Origin: Bin5 sp965221345
GTDB taxonomy: Bacteria; Chloroflexota; Anaerolineae; Caldilineales; Caldilineaceae
NCBI GenBank assembly: GCA_965221345.1
Contig: CBDCSD010000002.1
Span: 310,001-374,000, forward strand
Direction: 5' to 3'
Length of the DNA stretch: 64,000 nt
Positions 25,418-34,059 of the stretch are shown one piece after another. The position numbers were made by a program, and so were the translations under genes. The stretch's first letter is position 1. Every line of letters starts with the position of its first letter. Under the pieces are notes generated by a model. It made no database searches, was not told the DNA's origin, and worked only from the letters and a program-made list of their open reading frames with translations.

Positions 25418-26473
25418 TCAGACGCGTAGGGCCAGCCCGGAGATGGCCGACTGGTGGGCGGCGAGGAGGGAGCGGAGGATTGTGCGGCCTTCGGCGCCGG
25501 TCAGGCGGGGCGGGCCGCCGTTGTGGAAGGCGTCGATGAGATGGCGGGTGGCGTGGATGAAACTGTGCTCCCAGCCGGTCGGGATGTCGTCGAAGGTGCG
25601 GGTCTTGCCATCGCGGCAGAGAGCGAGGGCCGGGGCGTCGGTGAGGCGGCCATGCCCGCCGTTGATCCAGAGCACGCCTTTGGTGCCGGTGATTTCGACG
25701 CGGTCGTCCTGGGCGTAGTAGCGGGTGTCGATCTGTAGTTGGGGCGAATAGACGGCCTCAAGCGAACCGAAGCGGTTGCCGGGAAATTTCCAGGAAACGA
25801 TGGCGGGCGTGTCCAACACGCGACCGGGCATCAGCTCCATTTCGCCGATCCAGGCATGCACCTGCTCGGCCAGTCCCATGAAGTGCCAGGCGAGGGCGAA
25901 CTTGTGGTGGCCGTCGTCGAAGAGCAAGGGGCCGCCGCCGCAGATCTCCGGGTTGAAGCGCCAGGCCCAGGCGGCTAGCGGCACGTGCCAGGCGGTCGGG
26001 CTGAAGCCGGCGTTGCTCTTGATGCGAATGGTGAGCGGGTCGCCGATTTCGCCGGCGTCGATCAGGGCCTTGGCGCGCGCCACGGGCGGGTAGAAGATGA
26101 AGTTTTCGTAGACGCGCAAGGTCTTTTGGGCGGCAGCCGCGGCCGCGATCATCTCGTCGGCTTCGGCCAGGGTGAGCGCCATCGGCTTCTGGACGGAGAC
26201 GTGCTTGCCGGCGGCGAGCGCGTCCAGGGTCACGGGGTGGTGGAGGTGATGGGGCAGCAGGATCTCGACCAGGTCGAGGTCGGGCAGGGCAAGCAGGTCG
26301 TGGTGGTTGTTGAAGACGCGGCCGGGCGGCACGCCCCACTCACCTGCCCGCCGACGGGCGCTCTCGTCGTCGATATCGCAGACGGCTACGATCCGGGCGC
26401 GTTCGCTTTGGAGATATTCGAGGGCGTGCAGGTCGCTGATGCGGCCTGTTCCGATGATCCCAACACGCAGCAT
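25418..26473 (-). CDS. Gfo/Idh/MocA-family oxidoreductase
   Basis: 351 residues. N-terminal Rossmann motif VGIIGTGRISDLHALEYLQ; the usual EKP motif is replaced by QKP (HVSVQKPMALTLAEADEMI), with the Lys kept. C-terminal alpha/beta domain includes FNPEICGGGPLLFDDGHHKF, where the catalytic Asp/His positions fall. NAD(P)-dependent oxidation or reduction of a sugar or inositol derivative is expected; the substrate is unknown. It is followed on the same strand by nothing closely linked and preceded by the nucleotidyltransferase-like gene about 50 bases upstream. Confidence 0.9.
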   Translation of the reverse strand: MLRVGIIGTGRISDLHALEYLQSERARIVAVCDIDDESARRRAGEWGVPPGRVFNNHHDLLALPDLDLVEILLPHHLHHPVTLDALAAGKHVSVQKPMALTLAEADEMIAAAAAAQKTLRVYENFIFYPPVARAKALIDAGEIGDPLTIRIKSNAGFSPTAWHVPLAAWAWRFNPEICGGGPLLFDDGHHKFALAWHFMGLAEQVHAWIGEMELMPGRVLDTPAIVSWKFPGNRFGSLEAVYSPQLQIDTRYYAQDDRVEITGTKGVLWINGGHGRLTDAPALALCRDGKTRTFDDIPTGWEHSFIHATRHLIDAFHNGGPPRLTGAEGRTILRSLLAAHQSAISGLALRV

Positions 26474-26524
26474 AGGAAAACAGTTGCTCCCCGGCTCAGT
26501 TCACGTCTTCCCCGTCGGAGCGGA

Positions 26525-27019
26525 TCATGTCCCCTTCATTTCCAGGCAGCCCAAGTAGATAAGGGACTCCAGGTCGTCGACGGCTGCGGGCATGTGGCGA
26601 GCAATGATCTGCCGTATCCGCTCCAGATCTTCCTCGGCGGCGAGTCCGAGCATTTTCGAGAGGTCGGCGAGATCCTGGGCGCGTGACGTTTCCATTTTCA
26701 TCAGGACAAGATAGGGCAGGTCCAAGACCGGGTAGCCGGCCGGGTCTTGTTGGTCCGGTTGCAAAGCATCGTCTATCCACGGGAATGGGATGAGGAGCAA
26801 GTCAATTTCGGTGCCGTCAGGGGCATTCAACATATGGCCTGGAATCGACAGTTCCGAGGCTAGATGGTAGCCGGCCTCATTCAGGCGCGCAAGCGCGGCG
26901 TCCCCGTCCAGGTGGTGAACGAGGATGTCAAAATCCCTAGTCATGCGTTCAGGCATGTAGGCGCGGGTCGCGACTGCGCCGACGACCGCCCAACGGATCC
27001 CCTTCAGAATGGATCGCAA
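26525..27019 (-). CDS. Nucleotidyltransferase-like protein (AbiEii/MNT-type fold), short
   Basis: 164 residues from a TTG (27019) without a clear ribosome site. The region IRWAVVGAVATRAYMPERMT followed by RDFDILVHHLDGD matches the minimal nucleotidyltransferase core (Gly loop then R-x-T-x-D-x-D), and GTEIDLLLIP gives a third acidic strand. The in-frame sequence before the TTG (FLRERSADYAWPDL) looks coding-like but has no start codon, so the N-terminus may be slightly truncated. Such proteins serve in toxin-antitoxin pairs or as stand-alone transferases; no partner gene is adjacent. Confidence 0.65.
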   Translation of the reverse strand: MRSILKGIRWAVVGAVATRAYMPERMTRDFDILVHHLDGDAALARLNEAGYHLASELSIPGHMLNAPDGTEIDLLLIPFPWIDDALQPDQQDPAGYPVLDLPYLVLMKMETSRAQDLADLSKMLGLAAEEDLERIRQIIARHMPAAVDDLESLIYLGCLEMKGT

Positions 27020-27200
27020 GTCTGGCCAAGCGTAGTCTGCCGAGCGTTCGCGGAGGAATTGGGGCGCGCTGCCGGTCCCGGGTTGCTGACGCCGCAGGGA
27101 GATCGATATGAGAAAGCGGCGTCTTTGGGCCGGGGTGAGTTGACCATCGGGGGCGATGGCGGCGATGGCAGGCGGTACGTTTGCGAGCTTCCTGGCTATG

Positions 27201-27938
27201 TCAGCTCACCTCCGTATTGGTGGGGTAGAGATCGATACGTTCGGCGTTGGCGCGCAGGGGGAGGGCGGCGGCGTAGAGGACGGTGGCGGCGATGTCCTCG
27301 GCCTGCATCATCAGCTTGCGCGATTCCTGGGGGGGCGGGCTGGGCCGGCGGTCGAGGAGGGGGGTGGCGGTGACGCCCGGGTTTATGATACAGGCGCGCA
27401 CGCCGTGCGGGTTGCCTTCCTCGTTGGTGACGCGGTTGAGGGCTTGCATGCCCAGCTTGGCGCTGCTGTAGGCGACGCCGGACAGAAGACTGGGATAGTT
27501 GGCGGCGCGCGAGCCGATGTTGATGATGGTGCCGGCGCCGCGCGCTTTCATTTGCGGCATGAGCAGGTTGGTGAAGAGATAGGCGCTGACGAGATTGACA
27601 TCGGCGACGACGCGCCAGTCGTCGGAGGTGGTGGCGTCGATGCTGCGGTTGGTGACGTTGGTGCCGGCGTTATTGACCAGCACATGGATGGGGCCGAGCT
27701 CGGCGTCGATCTTTTCGACGGCGGCGCGGATCTGGGCTTCGTCGCCGACGTCGCAAGGGCAGACGAGGGCACGGCCACCGTCCTTCTCGATACGTTGCGC
27801 AAGGGCGCGTAGCACTTCCTCGCGGCGGGCAAGCAACACAACATGTGCGCCGGCCTGCGCAAATTGTAGCGCGATCGCCTCGCCAAAGCCGCTGCTGGAG
27901 CCGGTTACGAGGACGTTTTGTCCGGAAAAATCACTCAA
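27201..27938 (-). CDS. SDR-family oxidoreductase
   Basis: 245 residues from a TTG (27938) with GGAGAG 7 bases upstream. Classical SDR: VLVTGSSSGFGEAIALQFA (cofactor loop), HVLVNNAGTNVTN (NNAG), IINIGSRAA (catalytic Ser) and YSSAKLGMQ (YxxxK). The C-terminal part ERIDLYPTNTEVS is not of the usual YVDGG type. A ketone/alcohol pair is the substrate in this family; identity unknown. It follows, on the same strand, the Gfo/Idh/MocA gene at 27992, about 50 bases apart, and the two are probably co-transcribed. Confidence 0.88.
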   Translation of the reverse strand: MSDFSGQNVLVTGSSSGFGEAIALQFAQAGAHVVLLARREEVLRALAQRIEKDGGRALVCPCDVGDEAQIRAAVEKIDAELGPIHVLVNNAGTNVTNRSIDATTSDDWRVVADVNLVSAYLFTNLLMPQMKARGAGTIINIGSRAANYPSLLSGVAYSSAKLGMQALNRVTNEEGNPHGVRACIINPGVTATPLLDRRPSPPPQESRKLMMQAEDIAATVLYAAALPLRANAERIDLYPTNTEVS

Positions 27939-27991
27939 TGGATGCTCTCCTTTTCTGATCCTGCGCGTTTTACCATGAATATGGGAGACGC

Positions 27992-29326
27992 TCAGGCCTG
28001 GTCGTTGCTCAGTTTCAACAGGTCATCGACGGTGATGGGCTGACCGGTGGCGATGGAGTGGTTGGCGGCGATGCCCATCAGGATGGAGGCGGCGCCGTCA
28101 ATGTGGGTGGCGGCGCGGGCAAAGGGATCGTCCGGGGGATCGGGGTGGAAGATTTGCTCCAGCATCACGCGGTCGCCGCCGCCGTGCCCGCCCACTCCTT
28201 CGGGGACCTCTACCTCGTAGGGCGCGCCGTGCATGGGGAATACATAGATATGCTTACCGCCGAAGTCGCGCAGCTGGCTGCCGGTGTCGGGCAGCGTTTC
28301 CTCCTGGCCGGCCACGGAAGTGCGGCCGACGGCCTCGATTGCCTCGACTTCGATGCGGCCGCGGTCGCCGGTGACGGCGGCGCGGTAGCCCTCCCAGGGG
28401 CTGTAGGCGAGCAGGGAGTAGCTGAGGATGATGCCGTTGCGATAGCGGGCGGTGACGCTCATCGTGTCCTCGGCGGTGATGTTGTCGCCAAAAACGTTGC
28501 GATCGCGCAGGTAGCCGCTGTCGGCCTCGGCGTTCAGGTAGAGGTTCTGGAGGGTCTCGTCGGAATCGAGGCGCAGGGCGAAAGGATCGTCGGCGGCAGC
28601 CTCCTCGCCGGTGTAGCGGTCGTAGCTGTAGGTTTCGCCGCGGGCGGCGGCGTTTTCGCGGCCGTAGAATAGCAGATCGCCCTGGGCGTAGACGGTCTGG
28701 GGGATGGAGTCGATCCACCAGTTAATCAGGTCGAAGTGGTGGGTAGCCTTATGCACGAGCAGGCCGCCGGACTTGTCTTTTTCACGGTGCCAGCGGCGGA
28801 AGTAGTCGGCGCCATGGCGTGTGTCCAGCACCCAGGAGAAGTCGACATGGCGGGGGCGTCCCACTACTCCCTGCATGATCAGTTCGCGCGCCGCAGTCGC
28901 CAGCGGCGCGTAGCGGTAGTTGAAGGTAACGCGCAGGGAGCGGCCCGTCTTCTCGATCGTTTCGAAGATCTGACGGGCTTTGGCGTCGTCGGTGGTCATC
29001 GGTTTTTCGGTGATGGCGTCGCAGCCCAGTTCCATGGCGCGGCAGATGTACTGGTGGTGGGTGGCGTCCATGGTGGTGACGATGACGACGTCCGGTTTGG
29101 TCTCGGCGATCATGCGGTCGAAGTCGTCGGCATGGTAGGTGGGCAGCGGCCCCTTGCCAGAGCGCGCTTTAATCTGCTGGTTGTACCAGTCCATGCGGGT
29201 CTGGCTGAGGTCGCAGAGCGCGACCAGTTCATTCCACTGGGCAAAGTCGCCGAGGATGGCGTGAATGTACATTCTGGCGCGCCCGCCTGTGCCGACGAGT
29301 GCATAGCGGCGTTTTGGTGAAGACAC
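27992..29326 (-). CDS. Gfo/Idh/MocA-family oxidoreductase, long form
   Basis: 444 residues from a GTG (29326), longer than the ~350 typical of the family. Rossmann start YALVGTGGRARMYIHAILG, then AITEKPMTTDDAKARQIF (EKP). LLVHKATHHFDLINWW carries the catalytic Lys/His pair. It resembles the family members found in polysaccharide and glycoside degradation loci. A dehydrogenase or keto-sugar-forming role is expected; the substrate is unknown. Linked to the downstream SDR. Confidence 0.9.
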   Translation of the reverse strand: MSSPKRRYALVGTGGRARMYIHAILGDFAQWNELVALCDLSQTRMDWYNQQIKARSGKGPLPTYHADDFDRMIAETKPDVVIVTTMDATHHQYICRAMELGCDAITEKPMTTDDAKARQIFETIEKTGRSLRVTFNYRYAPLATAARELIMQGVVGRPRHVDFSWVLDTRHGADYFRRWHREKDKSGGLLVHKATHHFDLINWWIDSIPQTVYAQGDLLFYGRENAAARGETYSYDRYTGEEAAADDPFALRLDSDETLQNLYLNAEADSGYLRDRNVFGDNITAEDTMSVTARYRNGIILSYSLLAYSPWEGYRAAVTGDRGRIEVEAIEAVGRTSVAGQEETLPDTGSQLRDFGGKHIYVFPMHGAPYEVEVPEGVGGHGGGDRVMLEQIFHPDPPDDPFARAATHIDGAASILMGIAANHSIATGQPITVDDLLKLSNDQA

Positions 29327-29542
29327 GGAATGGGTCCCTTTCTGTCCTGCACAATAATTAAAATGAATTGTGTGATGAGGATGACTATACTTATTGGAAT
29401 CTCAGCGTGATCCACATTAGCATTTAGGCTTTTCGTGGCATCTGCGCTGAGAAACCACCTACAGCGCGAGCCTCCGACGACAAGAGAACTCGTCCAGCTT
29501 GCGCAAACATCCGCCAAGTCATCACGGAACCGGGCAAGGACA

Positions 29543-29734
29543 ATGCATTATAAGGGATACGCAGCCGACATTCGCTTCGACGGTCGTGACCGCATTTTCC
29601 ATGGCCACTTTCTTGGCACCTACGACGACGTCTACTTTGAGGGATCGTCGGTCGAGGAGTTAAGAGCCGCCTTCCACGAGGCTGTCGACGACTACCTGGC
29701 CTACTGCGAGGAGACAGGCCGGGAGCCGTCATAA
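29543..29734 (+). CDS. HicB-like antitoxin-fold protein, short, without partner
   Basis: 63 residues from an ATG at 29543 (AAGGA just upstream). It has the HicB partial-RNase-H-like fold: MHYKGYAADIRFDGRDRIFH, GHFLGTYDDVYFEGSSVEEL, FHEAVDDYLAYCEETGREPS. The usual C-terminal DNA-binding (ribbon-helix-helix) part is absent; the protein stops right after GREPS. No HicA toxin frame is found before or after it, and its stop lies 14 bases from that of the convergent sulfatase. It is either a decayed antitoxin or a solitary HicB-fold protein. Confidence 0.65.
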   Translation: MHYKGYAADIRFDGRDRIFHGHFLGTYDDVYFEGSSVEELRAAFHEAVDDYLAYCEETGREPS

Positions 29735-29748
29735 CTGCTCCCCAACCG

Positions 29749-31254
29749 TCACCCTGGCATCCCCACTTGGCGGCCGGACAGGTCCAACGGCGGCGGCGGC
29801 CAGTGCAGACCGCGCTGGCCTGAGAGTTCCCGGTTCTCGACCGGCTGCCACTCCTGGTCGGGCAGGCCGACCAGATTGCCGTCCTGCAGCCAATCCTGAT
29901 CATTGCCATAGAGTTCATCAACCAGTAGCGTGGTCATCTGTTGGCGCAGGGAGGCGTGACTCTCGGCCGCGCTCAGGTCGTGCATCTCCTGGGGATCGGC
30001 GTCCAGATCGAAGAGGTGGAAATGGTTGCCGGTGGGGTAGTAGATCAGCTTGTACTGGCCCTGCCGGATCATGCGGGCGGCCATGGGCCCTTCGCCCACT
30101 TCGCCGAAGAGATAGGGGCGCCTCTCCTCCCCGACCATCGATATCCCCTCGACGCTATCAGGGACCGGGATGCCGGCGAGGTCGAGCAGGGTTGGCATGA
30201 CATCCTGCCAGCCGACGAGGCGGTCATCCTGGCTGCCGGCGGGCGTGCGTAGATCGCCGGCGGGGCCGAGGAGCAGCATGGGGATGTTGGCGGATTGCTC
30301 GTAGTAGAGGCGCTTGGCCCAGAGGCCATGGTGGCCGAGCATATCGCCGTGGTCGCTGGTGAAGCAGATGATGGTGTTGTCCAGCAGCTTCTCCTCGCGC
30401 AGGGTGCCTATGACGCGCCGCAACTGGTGGTCGATATGGGTACAGAGCGCGTAGAAGGCACAGTGGATGCCGCGTAGTTCCTCGTCACTGAAGGTGCTGC
30501 CGTAACGCGTCTGGATCATCTGCAATGCGTAAGGCAGTTCGTCGAAGTCCTGCGACCACGAGCCCCGGAAGGGGAGTGGAATGTCGACGTCCCGGTAGAA
30601 ATTGTAATACCACTCGAGCGGCACGAGCGGCGGGTGGGGATGGCAGTAGGAGAGGAACCAGAAGCCGGGCCGGGTTGGGTCACGGCGGCGGATCATCCTG
30701 CACATCTGGTCGGTAGCCCAGTTAGTGACATGGGTTTCTTCCGAGAGGTGCCAGGGGCGGTAGCTGTACTCGTTGTTGCTCATGCCGTGGGCGAAGGAGC
30801 GGCCGGGATGGCCCTCTTCCCCCAGCCAGAGCTCGTAGTCGTCGATGGCGCCGAGGATGGGGCGGCCCTCCTCGGCGAGGATGACGTCGTCGAAGCCGAT
30901 GCGATCGCGCTGGGGAAAGATATGCAGCTTGCCGACGGCGTAGGCTTGATAGCCGGCGTCGCGGAAGGTTTGGGCCACGGTCGGCAGTTGCGGCATTGGC
31001 TCCTGCACCTTGAAGACGCGATCCCCGTGCGTGCGGGTGGTGGCGCCGGTCATCAGGGTGCGGCGGGCAGGAATGCAGACAGGGCACTCGGCATAGGCGT
31101 TGGTGTAGCGGACGCCGGCGCCGGCGAGGCTGTCCAGGGTCGGGGTGCGGATTGCGGGATGCCCGGCCCCGCCCATCAGGTAGGCGGGCCAGTGGTCGGT
31201 GGAGATTAGAAGGACGGACGGCGCGTCCGGGCTGCCGTGGGATTGGGATGCCAT
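29749..31254 (-). CDS. Sulfatase (alkaline-phosphatase superfamily), type I
   Basis: 501 residues from the ATG at 31254 with GGAG 8 bases upstream; the longer frame to 31491 overlaps the aldolase gene and is not coding. Metal site LLISTDHWPAYLMGG, then the formylglycine motif CPVCIPARRTLMTGA, with Cys60 as the residue to be modified (C-x-P-x-R), and TSDHGDMLGHHG near 330. No signal peptide is seen. It cleaves sulfate esters of sugars or related compounds. Third in a same-strand run dehydratase-aldolase-sulfatase, 16 bases after the aldolase. Confidence 0.92.
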   Translation of the reverse strand: MASQSHGSPDAPSVLLISTDHWPAYLMGGAGHPAIRTPTLDSLAGAGVRYTNAYAECPVCIPARRTLMTGATTRTHGDRVFKVQEPMPQLPTVAQTFRDAGYQAYAVGKLHIFPQRDRIGFDDVILAEEGRPILGAIDDYELWLGEEGHPGRSFAHGMSNNEYSYRPWHLSEETHVTNWATDQMCRMIRRRDPTRPGFWFLSYCHPHPPLVPLEWYYNFYRDVDIPLPFRGSWSQDFDELPYALQMIQTRYGSTFSDEELRGIHCAFYALCTHIDHQLRRVIGTLREEKLLDNTIICFTSDHGDMLGHHGLWAKRLYYEQSANIPMLLLGPAGDLRTPAGSQDDRLVGWQDVMPTLLDLAGIPVPDSVEGISMVGEERRPYLFGEVGEGPMAARMIRQGQYKLIYYPTGNHFHLFDLDADPQEMHDLSAAESHASLRQQMTTLLVDELYGNDQDWLQDGNLVGLPDQEWQPVENRELSGQRGLHWPPPPLDLSGRQVGMPG

Positions 31255-31270
31255 TGCGGGACTCCAGGCT

Positions 31271-32224
31271 TTAGTGGTATTGCGCCAGGCCGGCGATCGC
31301 AGCCTGCACTTTGCGGCTGATCTCGGCGGGGACCGGTGGGTTGAAGGGTGCGCCTTCGCCGCCGTCGATGTCGTCGAAGCCGCTCTGGGCCATGGCGGAG
31401 ATGACGGCCGAATAGTTGTAGCGGCGGCCGTCGCGGAAACGAAGCTCCTCGAGGGCAGAGATGGCGTCCTCGACGCGCTGGGACTCGGCATGGTCGCCGG
31501 CGCGCTGGGCGTTGTTGATGGCGTCGGAGGCTTTGGAGTAGGCGACGGCGATGCCGGAGGTGTGGCCCTTGGTTCCGAGTTGGGAGGCGCGGGTGCAGCG
31601 GTCGCCGATGCCCCAGATGACGAGGCCGTTGTCGCCGATGGCTCGGACGAGCGGCTCTACGTCGGCTTCGCCGGTACCGACTTTCACGCCGACGAAGGCT
31701 TCGGAATCGCGGAAGAGCCTGCCCATTTGCGACAGGTCGCGGCTGTCTTTGAAGTAGTAGATGAGACGGGCGCTGAAGCGGTCGTCCATCTCCTCGCCGA
31801 AGGCCATGAACTCGTTGTACATGCCGTCCGGGTCGTAGACACCGGCGAGGGGCATGATCAGATAGGCGTCGGGAGGACGCTGGAGGCCGGCGAGTTCGCC
31901 TATGAGGTCTTTGGCGTCGGAGAGCGGACTGGGCATCACACCGGCCACGTAGACGCCTTCATCGCCCATGGCGCGTGTTGTGATGTCGACCAGGCGGACC
32001 TGCTCGGCGCGGTTCATTTGGTGAATGGGGCTGGTGCCGGCGATGGAAAGGACGCGGGGGCGGTTGTCGCTCAGGCTGTTGGTCTGCATCAGGTAGCGGA
32101 TGTTTTTCAGGTGGGCGTCGTAATCGATGCTGCCGGCGCGGTAGGGAGCGCAGGGGATGGCGGTCACGCCTTCCAGCGCGGACAGTAGCTGGGTGGTCGA
32201 GAGTTGGGTGGTGGCGAGAGTCAT
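31271..32224 (-). CDS. DapA/dihydrodipicolinate synthase-family aldolase or dehydratase
   Basis: 317 residues, GGAGGAG 6 bases before the ATG. TIM-barrel class I lyase: ALEGVTAIPCAPYRAG, VLSIAGTSPIHQM in place of the GTTGE loop, ARLIYYFKDSRDL with the catalytic Tyr, and AFVGVKVGTGE, where Lys181 should form the Schiff base. The family includes 2-keto-3-deoxy-sugar-acid aldolases and 5-keto-4-deoxyglucarate dehydratases. Its position directly after an enolase-superfamily dehydratase gene suggests it acts on the 2-keto-3-deoxy product of that enzyme. Confidence 0.87.
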   Translation of the reverse strand: MTLATTQLSTTQLLSALEGVTAIPCAPYRAGSIDYDAHLKNIRYLMQTNSLSDNRPRVLSIAGTSPIHQMNRAEQVRLVDITTRAMGDEGVYVAGVMPSPLSDAKDLIGELAGLQRPPDAYLIMPLAGVYDPDGMYNEFMAFGEEMDDRFSARLIYYFKDSRDLSQMGRLFRDSEAFVGVKVGTGEADVEPLVRAIGDNGLVIWGIGDRCTRASQLGTKGHTSGIAVAYSKASDAINNAQRAGDHAESQRVEDAISALEELRFRDGRRYNYSAVISAMAQSGFDDIDGGEGAPFNPPVPAEISRKVQAAIAGLAQYH

Positions 32225-32308
32225 AGAGGCTCCTCCAGGAATCGCAGGCGTTTCGGCCGCGCATTTATGAAATCATGGGTTCACTAACGAATTAAGTGAG
32301 GCGCAATG

Positions 32309-33475
32309 TCAGTTGCCGTATTCTACCACTGACACGCGGTTTCGCTCTACCCAATCCCAGTTGATGTCAACGCCCAGTCCCGGCCCTTGCGGGATGGAAA
32401 CGTGGCCGTTGGCGTCGATGGCCTCGAGGTCATCGCGGTAGTCGATGTAGAGATTTGGATCGTGGCTGGCGGGCGCTTTGGGGTGGAGCAGGCCCATCTC
32501 GTAGTAGTTTGTGTTGCGGATGGCGGCCATGCACTGGCGCTGGGCCGGGCCGGGGCCGTGGAATTCGAGATCGATTCCCAGGGCTTCGCAGGCATGGGCC
32601 AGCTTGGTTACGCCGGTGATGCCGTCGTAGCCGACATCGCCGCGCACGTAGTCGGTGGCGTCGGCGAGTGCGAAGTCGATGTGCGGCTCCAGCGAACGGA
32701 CATGCTCGGTTTGCAGGATGGGCGTATTGATCAGTTGGCGCAGCTTGCGGTGGGCGAATTGGGAGATGCCGCCGTCGCGATAGGGGTCTTCGTACCAGAA
32801 GAAGCGATTTTCGTCGCAGGCCCAGCCGACTTTGACGGCATCGCCGAAGGTCATCAGCTCGCAGGCGGGGTCGAGCATGAGGTCCATCTTGTCGCCGACC
32901 CGTTTGCCGACGGCGTGGACGTTGGCGACTTCCTGGCTGACGGGCGCGCGGCCCCAGCCGTGGATTTTGAAGGCGGGATAGCCCAGGTCGAGGCACTGTT
33001 CGGCGAAATCGGCGAAGGCCTCGGGGGTAGAGAGGCCGTCGGGCTGGTGGTCGCCGTGGTAGGTGCTGGCATAGCAGGGGACGCTGTCCTTGTAGCCGCC
33101 CAGCAGTTTGTAGACAGGCTGGTCGTAGAGCTTGCCGGCGATGTCCCAGAGGGCGATGTCGATAGGCGCATAACCGATACGGGCGACCTGGCGCAGGGCG
33201 CGTCTGACTTCGGTGTAGATCAGCTCGCGCTGGAGGGCGCTGCGGCCGATCAGAAAGTGGGCAAAGGTGGGGATGGTCGAGAATTCGGCGCCACCGCCGC
33301 CGGCGTACTCGCCGACGATGCCTTGGCCGGTCTCGATGCGCAGGACATTGCCCTGGCTTTTCATGCGGTTGCCCGGTTCATAGACAGTATTGAAGCCGTT
33401 GTAGTCTTTGCCGAGATTCTCCGTTTCGTACTCGTAGGTATGGGTTTCGATTTTGGTGATGATGGGGTCGGCCAT
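32309..33475 (-). CDS. Mandelate racemase/muconate lactonizing enzyme-family sugar-acid dehydratase
   Basis: 388 residues from the ATG at 33475 (AGGAG 6 bases upstream). Enolase-superfamily barrel with metal ligands Asp202 (LMLDPAC), Glu229 (WYEDPY) and Glu257 (LQTEHV); the acid/base positions are Lys170/His172 (FKIHGWG) and His306 (EFHGPGP). The K-x-H form instead of K-x-K is seen in sugar-acid dehydratases. It should remove water from an aldonic or uronic acid to give a 2-keto-3-deoxy acid. First gene of the run with the DapA-like aldolase and the sulfatase. Confidence 0.9.
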   Translation of the reverse strand: MADPIITKIETHTYEYETENLGKDYNGFNTVYEPGNRMKSQGNVLRIETGQGIVGEYAGGGGAEFSTIPTFAHFLIGRSALQRELIYTEVRRALRQVARIGYAPIDIALWDIAGKLYDQPVYKLLGGYKDSVPCYASTYHGDHQPDGLSTPEAFADFAEQCLDLGYPAFKIHGWGRAPVSQEVANVHAVGKRVGDKMDLMLDPACELMTFGDAVKVGWACDENRFFWYEDPYRDGGISQFAHRKLRQLINTPILQTEHVRSLEPHIDFALADATDYVRGDVGYDGITGVTKLAHACEALGIDLEFHGPGPAQRQCMAAIRNTNYYEMGLLHPKAPASHDPNLYIDYRDDLEAIDANGHVSIPQGPGLGVDINWDWVERNRVSVVEYGN

Positions 33476-33659
33476 GGTTGCTCCTTGTGTGGGGTGAATT
33501 GTGGGCTGTGAAGGCGGCGTTGCTTTCTGGGGCTGTGTGCGTGTACTGGAACGCAGCACAGGTAGCTCGGGGCGCAGGACCGCTTTGCGGCGGACAGCCG
33601 GCTGAGCAGGGATGTATTCACCTTATTGTACACCGACTGAAGCGACTCTGCATCCTAAC

Positions 33660-34048
33660 CAGGGCAAACGCATCTTAATTGGGACGCCACAATAGCCCGC
33701 GAAGGGGCAGGAAGAACACCTTTTTTGTCCGCGAAGGGGCGCGAAGGGGCGCGAAGAAAACCTTTTTTTGTCCACGGAGGGGCGCGGAGGACATCTTAGA
33801 CCCTTTTTGTCCACGGAGGGCAGCGGAGGGGCACGGAGAACATCTTAGACCCTTTTTGTCCACGGAGGGCAGCGGAGGGGCACGGAGAACATCTTAGACC
33901 CTTTTTGTCCACGGAGGGGCAGGGAGAACAGGGCAATTGCATCTAAGTTCGGACGCCACAATAGCCCGCGAAGGGCGCCCAGAAGGGGTGCCCCTACCGA
34001 TTCAGGCAGGCTCACGTGGGTTTGTCCCTATTTGATGCAATTGCCCTG
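33660..34048. mobile_element. MITE-like element with 10-bp target duplication, carrying a CACGGAGG array
   Basis: Outer ends are CAGGGCAAACGCATC (33660-33674) and GATGCAATTGCCCTG (34034-34048), which are imperfect inverted repeats. The flanks carry the direct repeat GCATCCTAAC (33650-33659 and 34049-34058), as a target-site duplication would. A second left end, CAGGGCAATTGCATC (33929-33943), is an exact inverse of the right end, and both left ends are followed by GGACGCCACAATAGCCCGCG. So a 120-bp element (33929-34048) may be nested in or fused to the larger one. No transposase is encoded. CAGGG ends with 8-10-bp duplications resemble the ISAs1 family, by inference. Confidence 0.7.
33792..33938. 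repeat. 49-bp tandem repeats (CACGGAGG family) inside the MITE
   Basis: Units beginning CATCTTAGACC at 33792, 33841 and 33890 are exactly 49 bases apart and contain TTTTTGTCCACGGAGGGCAG. Two related but shorter units (GTCCGCGAAGGGGCGCG) lie at about 33727-33775. Same family as the array at 15031-16185, with a different period. Confidence 0.85.
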
Positions 34049-34059
34049 GCATCCTAACC

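Noticed and set aside
26525..27019. AbiE-type toxin-antitoxin pair
   Set aside because: Only the nucleotidyltransferase-like gene is present; no AbiEi-like or MNT/HEPN partner adjoins it.
31255..31491. N-terminal extension of the sulfatase
   Set aside because: It overlaps the aldolase gene and has low-complexity Ser/Thr/Pro composition; the sulfatase motif starts right after the chosen ATG.
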